From assembly GCA_958477465.1 (NCBI GenBank), contig CAUEFX010000033.1, positions 1-43,482 of the forward strand: a stretch of 43,482 nt of DNA, read 5' to 3'. The notes under the pieces were generated by a model. It was not told the origin of the DNA and ran no database searches. It saw only the letters and a program-made list of their open reading frames with translations. Positions 32,270-40,465 of this stretch are shown one piece after another (position 1 is the stretch's first letter; each line of letters opens with the position of its first letter). The DNA comes from an uncultured Bacteroides sp. GTDB lineage: Bacteria; Bacteroidota; Bacteroidia; Bacteroidales; Bacteroidaceae. The position numbers and the translations under genes are program-made.

Positions 32270-33454
32270 ATGGGATTATTACAAGAGAAGTTAGCTAAGT
32301 ACGACTTGCCACAACAGTATATGGCAAAGGGCGTATACCCTTATTTTCGTGAGATAGAAGGGAAACAAGGTACAGAGGTGAATATGGGCGGACACAAAGT
32401 GCTGATGTTCGGCTCAAACGCATATACCGGACTTACCGGAGACGAAAGAGTAATTGAAGCCGGTATTAAGGCTATGAGAAAATACGGTTCCGGTTGTGCC
32501 GGTTCACGCTTTCTGAATGGTACGCTCGATTTGCATGTGAAGTTGGAAAAAGAGTTGGCTGCTTTTGTTGGTAAGGAAGATGCCCTTTGCTTTTCCACCG
32601 GATTTACAGTGAATTCGGGTGTGATAGCCTGTTTGACAGACCGTAATGACTATATTATTTGTGATGACCGCGACCACGCTTCTATCGTAGACGGACGCCG
32701 TTTATCATTCTCTCAGAGCTTGAAGTACAAACACAATGATATGGCGGATTTGGAGAAACAACTTCAAAAGTGTAATCCGGATTCTGTAAAACTGATTATT
32801 GTGGATGGTGTATTCTCTATGGAAGGTGATTTGGCAAATCTGCCCGAGATCGTACGTCTGAAACATAAATATAATGCTACTATCATGGTGGACGAAGCTC
32901 ATGGATTGGGCGTATTCGGAAAACAGGGACGTGGCGTTTGCGATCATTTCGGACTGACGGATGAAATCGACCTGATCATGGGTACATTCAGTAAGTCATT
33001 GGCTTCTATCGGCGGTTTTATTGCGGCTGACGAGTCTATTATTAACTGGTTGCGCCATACGGCACGTACTTATATTTTCAGTGCTTCCAATACTCCGGCT
33101 GCTACGGCTTCTGCATTAGAGGCTCTTCATATTATCCAGAATGAACCGGAAAGACTTGAAGCATTGTGGGAAGCTACGAATTACGCATTGAAACGTTTCC
33201 GTGAAGCCGGCTTTGAGATTGGTGCTACGGAATCTCCTATCATCCCTCTTTATGTACGCGATACGGACAAGACTTTCATGGTTACCAAGCTGGCATTTGA
33301 TGAGGGCGTGTTTATCAATCCGGTTATTCCGCCGGCATGCGCACCTCAAGATACATTGGTACGTGTTGCGTTGATGGCTACGCATACAAAAGAACAGATA
33401 GATTCTGCCGTAGATAAGTTGGTGAAGTGTTTCAAACAACTGGAACTTCTCTAA
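32270..33454 (+). CDS. spt: Serine palmitoyltransferase (alpha-oxoamine synthase family)
   Basis: SPT joins serine and an acyl-CoA (or acyl-ACP) to give 3-ketosphinganine, the first step of sphingolipid synthesis, a hallmark of Bacteroides. At 394 residues it is the soluble bacterial type. The PLP lysine is K242 in GTFSKSLASIGGF, the ring-stacking His is H136 in DRDHASIVDG, and D208 and H211 are in MVDEAHGLG. KBL and BioF share the fold. The N-terminal AKGVYPYFREIE and close agreement with the Bacteroides SPT as I recall it favour SPT. It is single, divergent from a lipid kinase and followed by a terminator. Confidence 0.92.
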   Translation: MGLLQEKLAKYDLPQQYMAKGVYPYFREIEGKQGTEVNMGGHKVLMFGSNAYTGLTGDERVIEAGIKAMRKYGSGCAGSRFLNGTLDLHVKLEKELAAFVGKEDALCFSTGFTVNSGVIACLTDRNDYIICDDRDHASIVDGRRLSFSQSLKYKHNDMADLEKQLQKCNPDSVKLIIVDGVFSMEGDLANLPEIVRLKHKYNATIMVDEAHGLGVFGKQGRGVCDHFGLTDEIDLIMGTFSKSLASIGGFIAADESIINWLRHTARTYIFSASNTPAATASALEALHIIQNEPERLEALWEATNYALKRFREAGFEIGATESPIIPLYVRDTDKTFMVTKLAFDEGVFINPVIPPACAPQDTLVRVALMATHTKEQIDSAVDKLVKCFKQLELL

Positions 33455-33504
33455 AATCTTATTATTAGATTATCAAGAAAGGTGTCAAAGCACCTGAAAT
33501 ATAG

Positions 33505-33548
33505 AAGCCACCCCTGTCACAGTCATCTGTAACAGGGGTGGCTTTATT
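33505..33548 (+). terminator. Terminator after serine palmitoyltransferase
   Basis: AAGCCACCCCTGT (33505-33517) pairs with ACAGGGGTGGCTT (33532-33544); the stem can extend with ACAG/CTGT inside. TATTTAT follows. It resembles the stems in the two composite repeats (CACCCCTG core) but lacks their flanks. Confidence 0.75.
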
Positions 33549-33588
33549 TATGAGAGAATCCTGATATAGCTATGAGAGAATCCTGATA
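33549..33588 (+). repeat. Direct repeat, 18 bases, period 22
   Basis: TATGAGAGAATCCTGATA occurs at 33549-33566 and 33571-33588, directly after the SPT terminator. No function is evident. Confidence 0.8.
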
Positions 33589-34344
33589 CATCCCTCTCCT
33601 TTCCTTTTGTTTCATATCAAGACCTGCCTTCTGAAACTCTTTTGGGGTACTTTTCATTCTTAGGGAAAGACAACTCCTCTCTTCCTGAAAGAACTCTTTA
33701 TTTGAATAAAAATTTCACTTTAAATAACACTTTCATTTATTTTATTACAAGGCAGATTATAATATCGCTGTAAACTGTTAATTATCAATACAAATAAAAT
33801 CCTTGCAAAGACACAAAAGGAGTTACGCTTTTATTTAATGAATTCAGAGAGCTGTGCAGTCCGGATAAATAGCGGTAACCCCAATATTTATATCTTACAT
33901 TTCATGTATGTTTAACATCAATTCAAACTAATTTTATCAGCCCAATTACAGAAGCCTTGATTAATGAAGTCCGATAGCTCATTTGTGATAGAAATACATG
34001 TTAAGGCCTTACATTCGTGTGTATATACATTTAGAGCTATTTAAGATTCGATTGCTTTTGATTTACTTAAGTTCGGTAATGCAAAGTACTTTACAAACAT
34101 CATCGCCGATTCATGGATGATCACAGCATATTATCCGTAGATGATTTCAAACTAAAGTACAAAATAGCAGAATCAATCTATGTAATACTTTTTTTCATGC
34201 ACAGACAAGGCGGATAATTTCAAAACAAATCTAATAAAAATATATTTTTTGATAAGCTTTTGATCCTAATCAGTTTTTTTGCATAAAACAAATGATAGGC
34301 TGGAGATGTTAAAGAGTTCTATTTATCACTAAACAGCAGCCGCA
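33589..34344. other. Gene-free region upstream of the fimbrial operon
   Basis: About 750 bases of AT-rich sequence without a supported reading frame. An imperfect direct repeat (GATGATTTCAAAC near 34142, GATAATTTCAAAAC near 34213) is visible. No TAnnTTTG box fits well close to the first gene: TATTTTTTG near 34242 is off by one base. The promoter and any long leader of the pilus operon should lie here. I see no inverted repeat pair that would mark an invertible promoter. Confidence 0.45.
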
Positions 34345-35256
34345 ATGAGAAATGTAGTTATAAACAATCTTCCAAGAATAAGATACAGACTTCTGCTTAT
34401 TTTTATGGGAATGATAGTAGGAACTTTGTTCGTACAGGCACAAGATTGCCGTGCTGCTTTAGCCAAGACTGAGTTTAATACAAATAATAAGTCTGAGCTC
34501 AATACAAATAAGGCTACGTTCAATACAAATAAGGCTGTGCTCAAAGTAAATTCAACCAAGGCTGAGCCCCTTGCAAATCGATATGCGGCATATACAGAAA
34601 AAACAGATACTGCCAAAAATAAACGGCCGGAAGTGGTAGTGATTGTTGATACCATTCTCAAAAATACAGATTTCCTTGGTGATCATGTTGTGATTGATAT
34701 GTACATGACAGCTCCTTGGAACAGGGTCAGGAGAAATAAGTTGTCGTGGTCTCTTAAGACGAACCTTCTGTATGCAGCAACATTGACTCCGAATCTTGGT
34801 TTGGAAGTAGGTTTGAATTCACGGTTTAGTCTGGATATAAGTGGAGGTTATAACTCATGGAACCGTGAAGGGAAAAAGGGGGACAATGACAAACTGGTAC
34901 ATTGGATGATTCAACCGGAATTGAGATATTGGTTTTGTGAGCCGGCAAGTGGGCACTTCATCGGCATTCATGCTGTTGCAACGAAGTATAATATCGGCGG
35001 ACACAAACTTCTTTATATTTTCGATACGCATTATCGTTATGAAGGTTGGGGAGCTGGTGCCGGATTTACTTATGGGTATAGTTGGATGCTGGCCAGAAGA
35101 TGGGGAATAGAAGCTTTTCTCGGATTAGGCATAGTGCAACTCAATTATGAAAAGACAGACAATGAAAAATGGTGTTGCACTAAATCGGAGCACTCCACCA
35201 AGACTTATCTGGGATTGACTAAAATCGGAGTTTCACTGATTTATAATATTAGGTAA
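34345..35256 (+). CDS. DUF3575 family protein of the fimbrial operon
   Basis: The 303-residue protein has a signal peptide or anchor (about 10-33, ending VQAQ), a low-complexity linker with repeated NTNKA heptads (about 43-75), then a DUF3575 domain (about 130-303). The domain begins WSLKTNLLYAATLTPNLGLEVGL and has alternating beta strands and aromatic girdles, as in an outer-membrane barrel. DUF3575 genes often precede FimA/Mfa1-type pilus genes in Bacteroides. It is probably the first gene of the operon; a role in assembly at the outer membrane is inferred. Confidence 0.85.
   Translation: MRNVVINNLPRIRYRLLLIFMGMIVGTLFVQAQDCRAALAKTEFNTNNKSELNTNKATFNTNKAVLKVNSTKAEPLANRYAAYTEKTDTAKNKRPEVVVIVDTILKNTDFLGDHVVIDMYMTAPWNRVRRNKLSWSLKTNLLYAATLTPNLGLEVGLNSRFSLDISGGYNSWNREGKKGDNDKLVHWMIQPELRYWFCEPASGHFIGIHAVATKYNIGGHKLLYIFDTHYRYEGWGAGAGFTYGYSWMLARRWGIEAFLGLGIVQLNYEKTDNEKWCCTKSEHSTKTYLGLTKIGVSLIYNIR
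34471..34563 (+). repeat. Degenerate 21-27 bp tandem repeat in the DUF3575 gene
   Basis: Four units start at 34471, 34495, 34516 and 34537 with lengths 24, 21, 21 and 27. All are multiples of three, so the frame is kept. The core is TTCAATACAAATAAGGCT, encoding F-N-T-N-K-A. It lies in the exported linker just after the signal peptide. Confidence 0.75.
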
Positions 35257-35389
35257 CTTGTTTACAATATTAGATAACTTGAATTAGATATGACTTTTAT
35301 CCCACATGGCCTCCCCTCTTCCGGGAAGCTGGGGTAATCCGGAGAGGATCATGAAATCTGTAAACTATAATTAAACCAATGCGAATACC

Positions 35390-36526
35390 ATGAGATTTGT
35401 AAATCATAAGGCAATTATCTTTTCTATATTTTCATTGCTGACATTAGCCCTGCCTGATGCAGTAGCCGGAAAAGAGAAACAAAGGGGGCGGTTGTCCATC
35501 ACTGACATTCAAGTAAGCAATGTAAGCGACAGCATACAGCTCTCCTTCAATTGTACTCCTGAGCGGTTCGCTATCAGGAAGAAGGAAAGAGTCATGGTGA
35601 CTCCTGTCCTATCTGACGGCAGTAATTATGTGAACTTTGCTTCTTTTGTGATAGTTGGAAAGAAAGGAAAAGTACCTTTTGTCCGGAGTGCCGACTATCG
35701 GAAAGATATGGAGATGGTAAGCTGTCAGCAAACACTTGCCTACCATGCTAATGTAAAATATGAAGAATGGATGAAAGGAAGTGTGCTCACTTTTAAAAGC
35801 TCCACTCATTTATGTGCCAAGCAAGCCATACTGACAACAGCCGTTGTCGACGGTAAAATACTTCAAGACCCTGAGGTGGAAATTGTGAGGATTGTGGAAG
35901 TGGTTGAACCTACTTTGAGCGTTGCAGACAAGTTGGCACAGGATTATGGTTTTCTTGCCAATGTCTCTCAAAAATCTGAATTTAGTGAGGCAGATAGAGA
36001 AGAATCCGTATCCATTCTATTTTGCTCAGGTTCATCGGTTATACTTACTGATTATCAGAATAATGAGCGGAACTTGGAACTCCTGGTCAGCACCATCAAT
36101 CAAATCAATCAATCTTCGGACAGTCGGATCAGTGACATCCTGATTGTGGGTTATGCTTCTCCCGAAGGCGATTATCATTTGAATCAAGGTTTTGCAGAAG
36201 CGCGTGCCGCCGCTTTGAAAAAGTATCTGATGCAAAGGACTGAAGTCGGAACCGAATCGTTCAGCATGATTAACGGAGGAGTAGACTGGTTCGGTCTGTA
36301 TCAGATGGTAAACGAATCGGATATGCCGGAGAAAGAGGAAGTGCTCAAAATCATAGATCCGCCTTTTATCCAAACGGACAAAGAAAAACAGGAACGGAGA
36401 ATCAAACTGATGCATTTAAAGGGGGGAATCCCCTACCGTTATATGCTGCAGAATTTCTTCCCGAAATTACGCTCGGGCACCTGCATCAAGTTGTTTTATG
36501 AGAATATAGATAAAGAAAACAGATAG
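35390..36526 (+). CDS. DUF3868 / OmpA-like protein of the fimbrial operon
   Basis: The 378-residue protein has a signal peptide (about 1-27), an N-terminal DUF3868 domain (about 35-165) and a C-terminal OmpA-like domain. The latter includes ILIVGYASPEGDYHLNQGFA followed by an EARAAALKKYL helix (about 250-280), the peptidoglycan-binding pattern of OmpA proteins. Together with the DUF3575 protein upstream it probably forms an envelope-anchored assembly or docking unit for the pilus. The 133-base gap before it has a possible hairpin (CCTCTTCCGG/CCGGAGAGG, 35312-35349). Confidence 0.85.
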   Translation: MRFVNHKAIIFSIFSLLTLALPDAVAGKEKQRGRLSITDIQVSNVSDSIQLSFNCTPERFAIRKKERVMVTPVLSDGSNYVNFASFVIVGKKGKVPFVRSADYRKDMEMVSCQQTLAYHANVKYEEWMKGSVLTFKSSTHLCAKQAILTTAVVDGKILQDPEVEIVRIVEVVEPTLSVADKLAQDYGFLANVSQKSEFSEADREESVSILFCSGSSVILTDYQNNERNLELLVSTINQINQSSDSRISDILIVGYASPEGDYHLNQGFAEARAAALKKYLMQRTEVGTESFSMINGGVDWFGLYQMVNESDMPEKEEVLKIIDPPFIQTDKEKQERRIKLMHLKGGIPYRYMLQNFFPKLRSGTCIKLFYENIDKENR

Positions 36527-36578
36527 AGACTTCTGTGGAAGTTCTCAATAATAAGTAAAATAATCAAACTTTAGAATT

Positions 36579-37790
36579 ATGAAAATTAAAAATCTATTGG
36601 CAGTTTGCGTAACTGCATTCGCATTGTTGTCTTGTAGTGATTCTGATAACAATCAAGACTTGCTTCCATCAGAAGGTGGATTGGCCGCTATTACCGTTAA
36701 GATAAAAGGTACTGCCGATACTCGTGCGCTGTCAGGAGAAGAGGCCGGTTCGGCTAACGAAAACGATATTAATCTGTTGGAGTTCTTTGTTTTCAATGCG
36801 GATGGTTCATACCAGAAGTATTTCAAGCCGGCAGCTTTGGCCTCCGACAATCAGTATACATTCCTTGTCAATGCCGGCAATCTCACCATCCTTACCGCTG
36901 TCAATCAAAGTTTGGGCGAGCCCTCTCCTGTTCCTGCCTCTTTAGCCGATTTCAAAAGAAACAGTCTGTACAAAGATCTTTCTCTGGATGGTTCAAACTC
37001 CCGTGCCGATATTAGTGCTGCAACTGGATTTTCCATGGCGGCAGAGGGAGTGGTCAATGTCGTGGAAGGTGAAACCAACACGCTTAACCTTTCTGTCCGG
37101 CGCCTGCTGAGTAAGATTGAAAGTCCTAAAACCGATCCTTCGGTCCAAATCACTGTGCCCGAAGCTGATTTGCTTAAGATATTGGGGCTGGATGAGAGCG
37201 GGACGGTTCCGGTGGACTTGAAATGGACGTTCGACAGCTATATGGTAATCAACGGCATCAATCAGTCGCAGGCTTTTGAATATAAGAACCTGACCGATTG
37301 GAAACGTTTTGCCACTACATCCAATTTCAAAACAACATTCTCTACTGATGGCAAAATTGTTGAAACTGTCTATTCTGCCAAAAACGATGATGCCGGTGAG
37401 ACAACAAACGGATTCTTGCCAGCCGCTTATTCTAAGCCGGTATATGTGTATGAAAACGTTCCTACTACCATACAGGGAGGCGATGGATTGACAGCAACCG
37501 TGTTTGATAAAGACGAAGTGGTGGCTTTCATTATTCAGGGTACATTCTCGGGTACAGGAGTAGACAACGTCACTCGTTATTGGAGAGTAAACCTGCTGAA
37601 AGATGATATTTGGAAAATCTACCGTAACAGTATCTATCGCATAACGATGAAGAATGTCAAGACGGTAGGCTGGTCTACCCCTAAAGAAGCTGAGGAAGAA
37701 GGTCCCGTGGTTGACCCCACCGAAAGCTCAATTTCCATCAATATTGAAGTTGCCAAATGGGATGTAAGAACTCAGGAGGTTGATTTATAA
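36579..37790 (+). CDS. Major fimbrillin, FimA/Mfa1 family (type V pilin)
   Basis: The 403-residue lipoprotein precursor has lipobox ALLSC with Cys at 19. R49 in ADTRALSGEE is the likely site where an Arg-specific protease frees the mature pilin in this family. The N-terminal fimbrillin sandwich follows (INLLEFFVFNADGSYQKYF), with VRRLLSKIE in the middle. The C terminus has YRNSIYRITMKNVKTVGW and ends ISINIEVAKWDVRTQEVDL, typical of Mfa1-like pilins, whose last strand completes the neighbouring subunit. A strong hairpin follows the gene. Confidence 0.92.
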   Translation: MKIKNLLAVCVTAFALLSCSDSDNNQDLLPSEGGLAAITVKIKGTADTRALSGEEAGSANENDINLLEFFVFNADGSYQKYFKPAALASDNQYTFLVNAGNLTILTAVNQSLGEPSPVPASLADFKRNSLYKDLSLDGSNSRADISAATGFSMAAEGVVNVVEGETNTLNLSVRRLLSKIESPKTDPSVQITVPEADLLKILGLDESGTVPVDLKWTFDSYMVINGINQSQAFEYKNLTDWKRFATTSNFKTTFSTDGKIVETVYSAKNDDAGETTNGFLPAAYSKPVYVYENVPTTIQGGDGLTATVFDKDEVVAFIIQGTFSGTGVDNVTRYWRVNLLKDDIWKIYRNSIYRITMKNVKTVGWSTPKEAEEEGPVVDPTESSISINIEVAKWDVRTQEVDL

Positions 37791-37808
37791 TAAGATATTG
37801 ATTTATGA

Positions 37809-37844
37809 TTTTCCCGAAGGGGGATCCGTATCCCTTCGGGAAAA
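37809..37844 (+). terminator. Intra-operon hairpin after the major fimbrillin
   Basis: TTTTCCCGAAGGG (37809-37821) pairs perfectly with CCCTTCGGGAAAA (37832-37844), a 13-bp stem with a 10-base loop. The 3' side is A-rich, not T-rich, so it is not a classical terminator. It may trim or protect the fimbrillin mRNA or lower read-through to the anchor gene. Confidence 0.65.
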
Positions 37845-37866
37845 CAATTAATAAAAAAATTATACC

Positions 37867-38817
37867 GTGAAGAAAGTAATTCTGATATTGTCGTTGATAT
37901 TATCCTGTGCAGGGTGCATACATGAAGGGCCACACTCCGGCTGTGATTGCTGTAATTGTGAAAATGAGCCATTAAATCTGATCTTCACGTATGATGGCAC
38001 TACAGCTGACTTTGACCGACTGGTAGCCGGCGATATAGAATTGTATTTGTATGACAGCGAAGGCAAAAAGATAGAAAAGAGAGACATCCCATATAAATAT
38101 ATAAAAGGAGGAAAGCCGTATTCCCTTGAACAGCAATATGCCGGAAATACTTATCTGGTAGCATGGGCCTTACCGGAAAGTGAGTCCACGAATAAGATTC
38201 CGATCACCTTCCTTGATGAAGAAGAGTATTCTACTGTAAGATTTATCATGAATGTATGGCCCATGCAGCAGTCGCAGAGGCAATCCCGTAAGCAGTCGCA
38301 GGAGCAATCGCCGATATACAGCGGTTCTACACAGGAACTGTTTCTGGAAAGACTGACATTTGCCCAGAATCCTTTGGAAGAGAAAACCATCGAGGTTGAT
38401 GTCAAGAAAATATTATGCACCATAACCGTCACCATAGAAGAGGCAGACGGCTTTAGAACTCAGTATCCCGGAGAAATCCGCATGAATATCGACGGGGCAT
38501 CCCATTCGTATAAGGTGGCTGAGGACAGTCAATCCGGCGACCGGATTACGATAGAAGACGAGTTCTATTATGTAGAAAACAGAAATGAGTATCTCTCTAA
38601 AAATAAAGTAATGCCTGCATCCGTAGATTCGAAGACCGGATTGGAAGACAACATCATTGTCACTCTTTGGGAGGATGGAACAGCCCGATTGATGGTGGAT
38701 ACCGGAGTAAAGGCTCGAAAAGGCACACAGATAGATGTCATTATCCGGCCAACCAAGATGGAAGCAATCATAACGGTCGATTCATGGGAAGTTCGTAAAG
38801 TATTGGTGGCACTTTAA
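37867..38817 (+). CDS. FimB/Mfa2-type fimbrial anchor lipoprotein
   Basis: The 316-residue protein starts at GTG 37867 (no ATG nearby fits). It has lipobox SCAGC with Cys at 17, then an unusual Cys cluster (GCDCCNC). Two fimbrillin-like sandwiches follow, with DIELYLYDSEGKKIEKRDIP early and KKILCTITVTIEEADGF in the middle, as in the FimB/Mfa2 family. There is no Thr-Arg cleavage site after the lipobox, fitting a subunit that keeps its lipid and anchors the fibre. A Gln/Ser/Arg-rich insert (QQSQRQSRKQSQEQS, about 137-151) is odd. The C terminus EAIITVDSWEVRKVLVAL is typical of the family. Confidence 0.85.
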   Translation: MKKVILILSLILSCAGCIHEGPHSGCDCCNCENEPLNLIFTYDGTTADFDRLVAGDIELYLYDSEGKKIEKRDIPYKYIKGGKPYSLEQQYAGNTYLVAWALPESESTNKIPITFLDEEEYSTVRFIMNVWPMQQSQRQSRKQSQEQSPIYSGSTQELFLERLTFAQNPLEEKTIEVDVKKILCTITVTIEEADGFRTQYPGEIRMNIDGASHSYKVAEDSQSGDRITIEDEFYYVENRNEYLSKNKVMPASVDSKTGLEDNIIVTLWEDGTARLMVDTGVKARKGTQIDVIIRPTKMEAIITVDSWEVRKVLVAL

Positions 38818-38886
38818 TGTGCCATTTAAAAAGTCACGACCGCCGTTCCATTGGAATGAAATCCGAAATAACAACATAGCGTATTG

Positions 38887-38940
38887 CATGGAAGTGTGTT
38901 ACATGGAAGCGTGTTACATGGAAGCGTGTTACGTGGAAGT
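38887..38940 (+). repeat. 15-bp tandem repeat, about 3.6 units, between pilus genes
   Basis: Units CATGGAAGCGTGTTA at 38887-38901 (one change), 38902-38916 and 38917-38931, plus a partial unit to 38940. Each unit contains GGAAG and, nine bases on, ATG (GTG in the last). It lies directly before the start of the next subunit (ATG 38951) and is in frame with it. Confidence 0.9.
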
Positions 38941-38950
38941 AAAAAAGAAA

Positions 38951-40462
38951 ATGAGTAAAAGTATGAAAAAAGTAAGGATACTCCCATTTATATGGGTGAT
39001 GCTTTTATGGTTGGGGCTTGGGGCCTGCCAGACAAGGGTTGATGACGAGCCCCCTACCTCCTATTCTTCAGGAGAGTCTGCTGTCGAAGTGTCTGTTCTG
39101 TCGAGTCCGGCAACACGAAGTGCAGAATATGGAACTCCGGATGAAAGCGTTATCGACAACCTGGACATATTGCTTTTTGATTCTGCCGGAAAGTTTGTCT
39201 GCTGGCGCACCACTTTCAAGGTGAATGGCAAACTCCGTACGACTCTTCCCATAGGGGAAGATTATGACGCCTGTTTTTTGGCTAACTGCCGCCCGTTTAT
39301 TGAGAAGATGTTGCCGGACAAGGCAGCAGTGGACCGATATGTCGGAAAAGCCGATTGGGAAGTATTCAGACAGGAGCTGGTAGACATGGATCCCCAAAGA
39401 CTGCTTCAGGACGATGCCTCTTTTACAAGTTTGCCGATGTGGGGGATATTGGAAAAGCAGGAGGTGAAGGATCAGGTAATCAATTACTGGCCTTTGCTGA
39501 CTCTAACCCGCTCTGTTGCATCGGTAGACATTTATGTTGCTGCGGATATTGCTGACTTTGCACTGGAAGATGCAACCTTATATCATGTTCCCGATAAAGG
39601 CTTTTTAGGCAACGTCCCCGGCAATATCATAGACTATCAGGCACAGGATGCATCTTCTCCGGCAGACATGGCAACCTCTGTGACTTTAGAGTCGGATGCT
39701 TACGACGCAACCGGACGCTCCATCAGTAACCGGCTTTATTTGTACGACAATGATACAGAGAACGAAACAGCCAATCGCCGGCATACCCGCCTTGTGATTG
39801 GAGCCGGATACAAAGGAACGAAGTATTACTATCCTATTGATTTTGAAGATACCGGGGCCGATAAGCTGATTAAGATCATACGGAACAGAAAATATGTATT
39901 CAATATCCATTCGGTCAGCGGTCCCGGATATACGGATAAGGAAACGGCCGCAGAACAGCCGCCTATCCATCTGAATGTCAATATCATCGAATGGAATATG
40001 ACAGAAGGACAAATGGGCTCGGGCGGCAACTATTACCTGTGGACAGAGAAGCGCGAAATAACATTGTATCGCGAAACGAACTCTACTGCCGTCATCGGAA
40101 TGAAAAGCAATATTCTGTCGGAGGTGATCATGCTGTCTTTTCGGACAGATGTAAACGGAGCAGCCACGGCATTGGCGAATGGCATTCAAAACAACCGCTT
40201 TAAGGTTGAACTGATTAATGACGCAGAAGGATATCCCATACAACTTAAAGCAACCGCTTTGGGAGACTTTGATACAGATACTGCCGCAGCCAACTCTGAT
40301 ACGGTGGTATTACTCTCCGGAAGAATCAGACTGGAAATAAAATTATCCCGTTACAACCAGGGAAAGAATGATTGGGAACTGGATGGTGATATCGATGTCG
40401 ATTTCGATGCTTCAGGTGCTTTGTCGCACCTCCCCAACAGATATAATTACAATAAAAATTAG
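38951..40462 (+). CDS. Fimbrillin-like minor subunit lipoprotein
   Basis: From ATG 38951 (MSKSMKKVRILPFIWVM) the protein has about 503 residues; ATG 38963 is an alternative. The lipobox is GLGAC. A Thr-Arg site (SSPATRSAEYG) follows some 30 residues later, as in the major pilin, so it may be processed and incorporated. The N-terminal sandwich reads IDNLDILLFDSAGKFVCW and the middle has RNRKYVFNIHSV then PIHLNVNIIEWN, the usual end of the fimbrillin part. Residues after that add a further beta domain (ITLYRETNSTAVIGMKSN). The frame stays open upstream to 38819 through the 15-bp repeat. It is probably an accessory or tip-proximal subunit. Confidence 0.8.
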   Translation: MSKSMKKVRILPFIWVMLLWLGLGACQTRVDDEPPTSYSSGESAVEVSVLSSPATRSAEYGTPDESVIDNLDILLFDSAGKFVCWRTTFKVNGKLRTTLPIGEDYDACFLANCRPFIEKMLPDKAAVDRYVGKADWEVFRQELVDMDPQRLLQDDASFTSLPMWGILEKQEVKDQVINYWPLLTLTRSVASVDIYVAADIADFALEDATLYHVPDKGFLGNVPGNIIDYQAQDASSPADMATSVTLESDAYDATGRSISNRLYLYDNDTENETANRRHTRLVIGAGYKGTKYYYPIDFEDTGADKLIKIIRNRKYVFNIHSVSGPGYTDKETAAEQPPIHLNVNIIEWNMTEGQMGSGGNYYLWTEKREITLYRETNSTAVIGMKSNILSEVIMLSFRTDVNGAATALANGIQNNRFKVELINDAEGYPIQLKATALGDFDTDTAAANSDTVVLLSGRIRLEIKLSRYNQGKNDWELDGDIDVDFDASGALSHLPNRYNYNKN

Positions 40463-40465
40463 AAT

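Noticed and set aside
38887..38940. CRISPR-like array
   Set aside because: The 15-bp units are contiguous with no spacers, so it is a tandem repeat, not a CRISPR.
38819..38950. N-terminal extension of the minor fimbrillin through the 15-bp repeat
   Set aside because: A GTG start there would place 44 residues before the signal peptide and lipobox; kept only as a regulatory observation.
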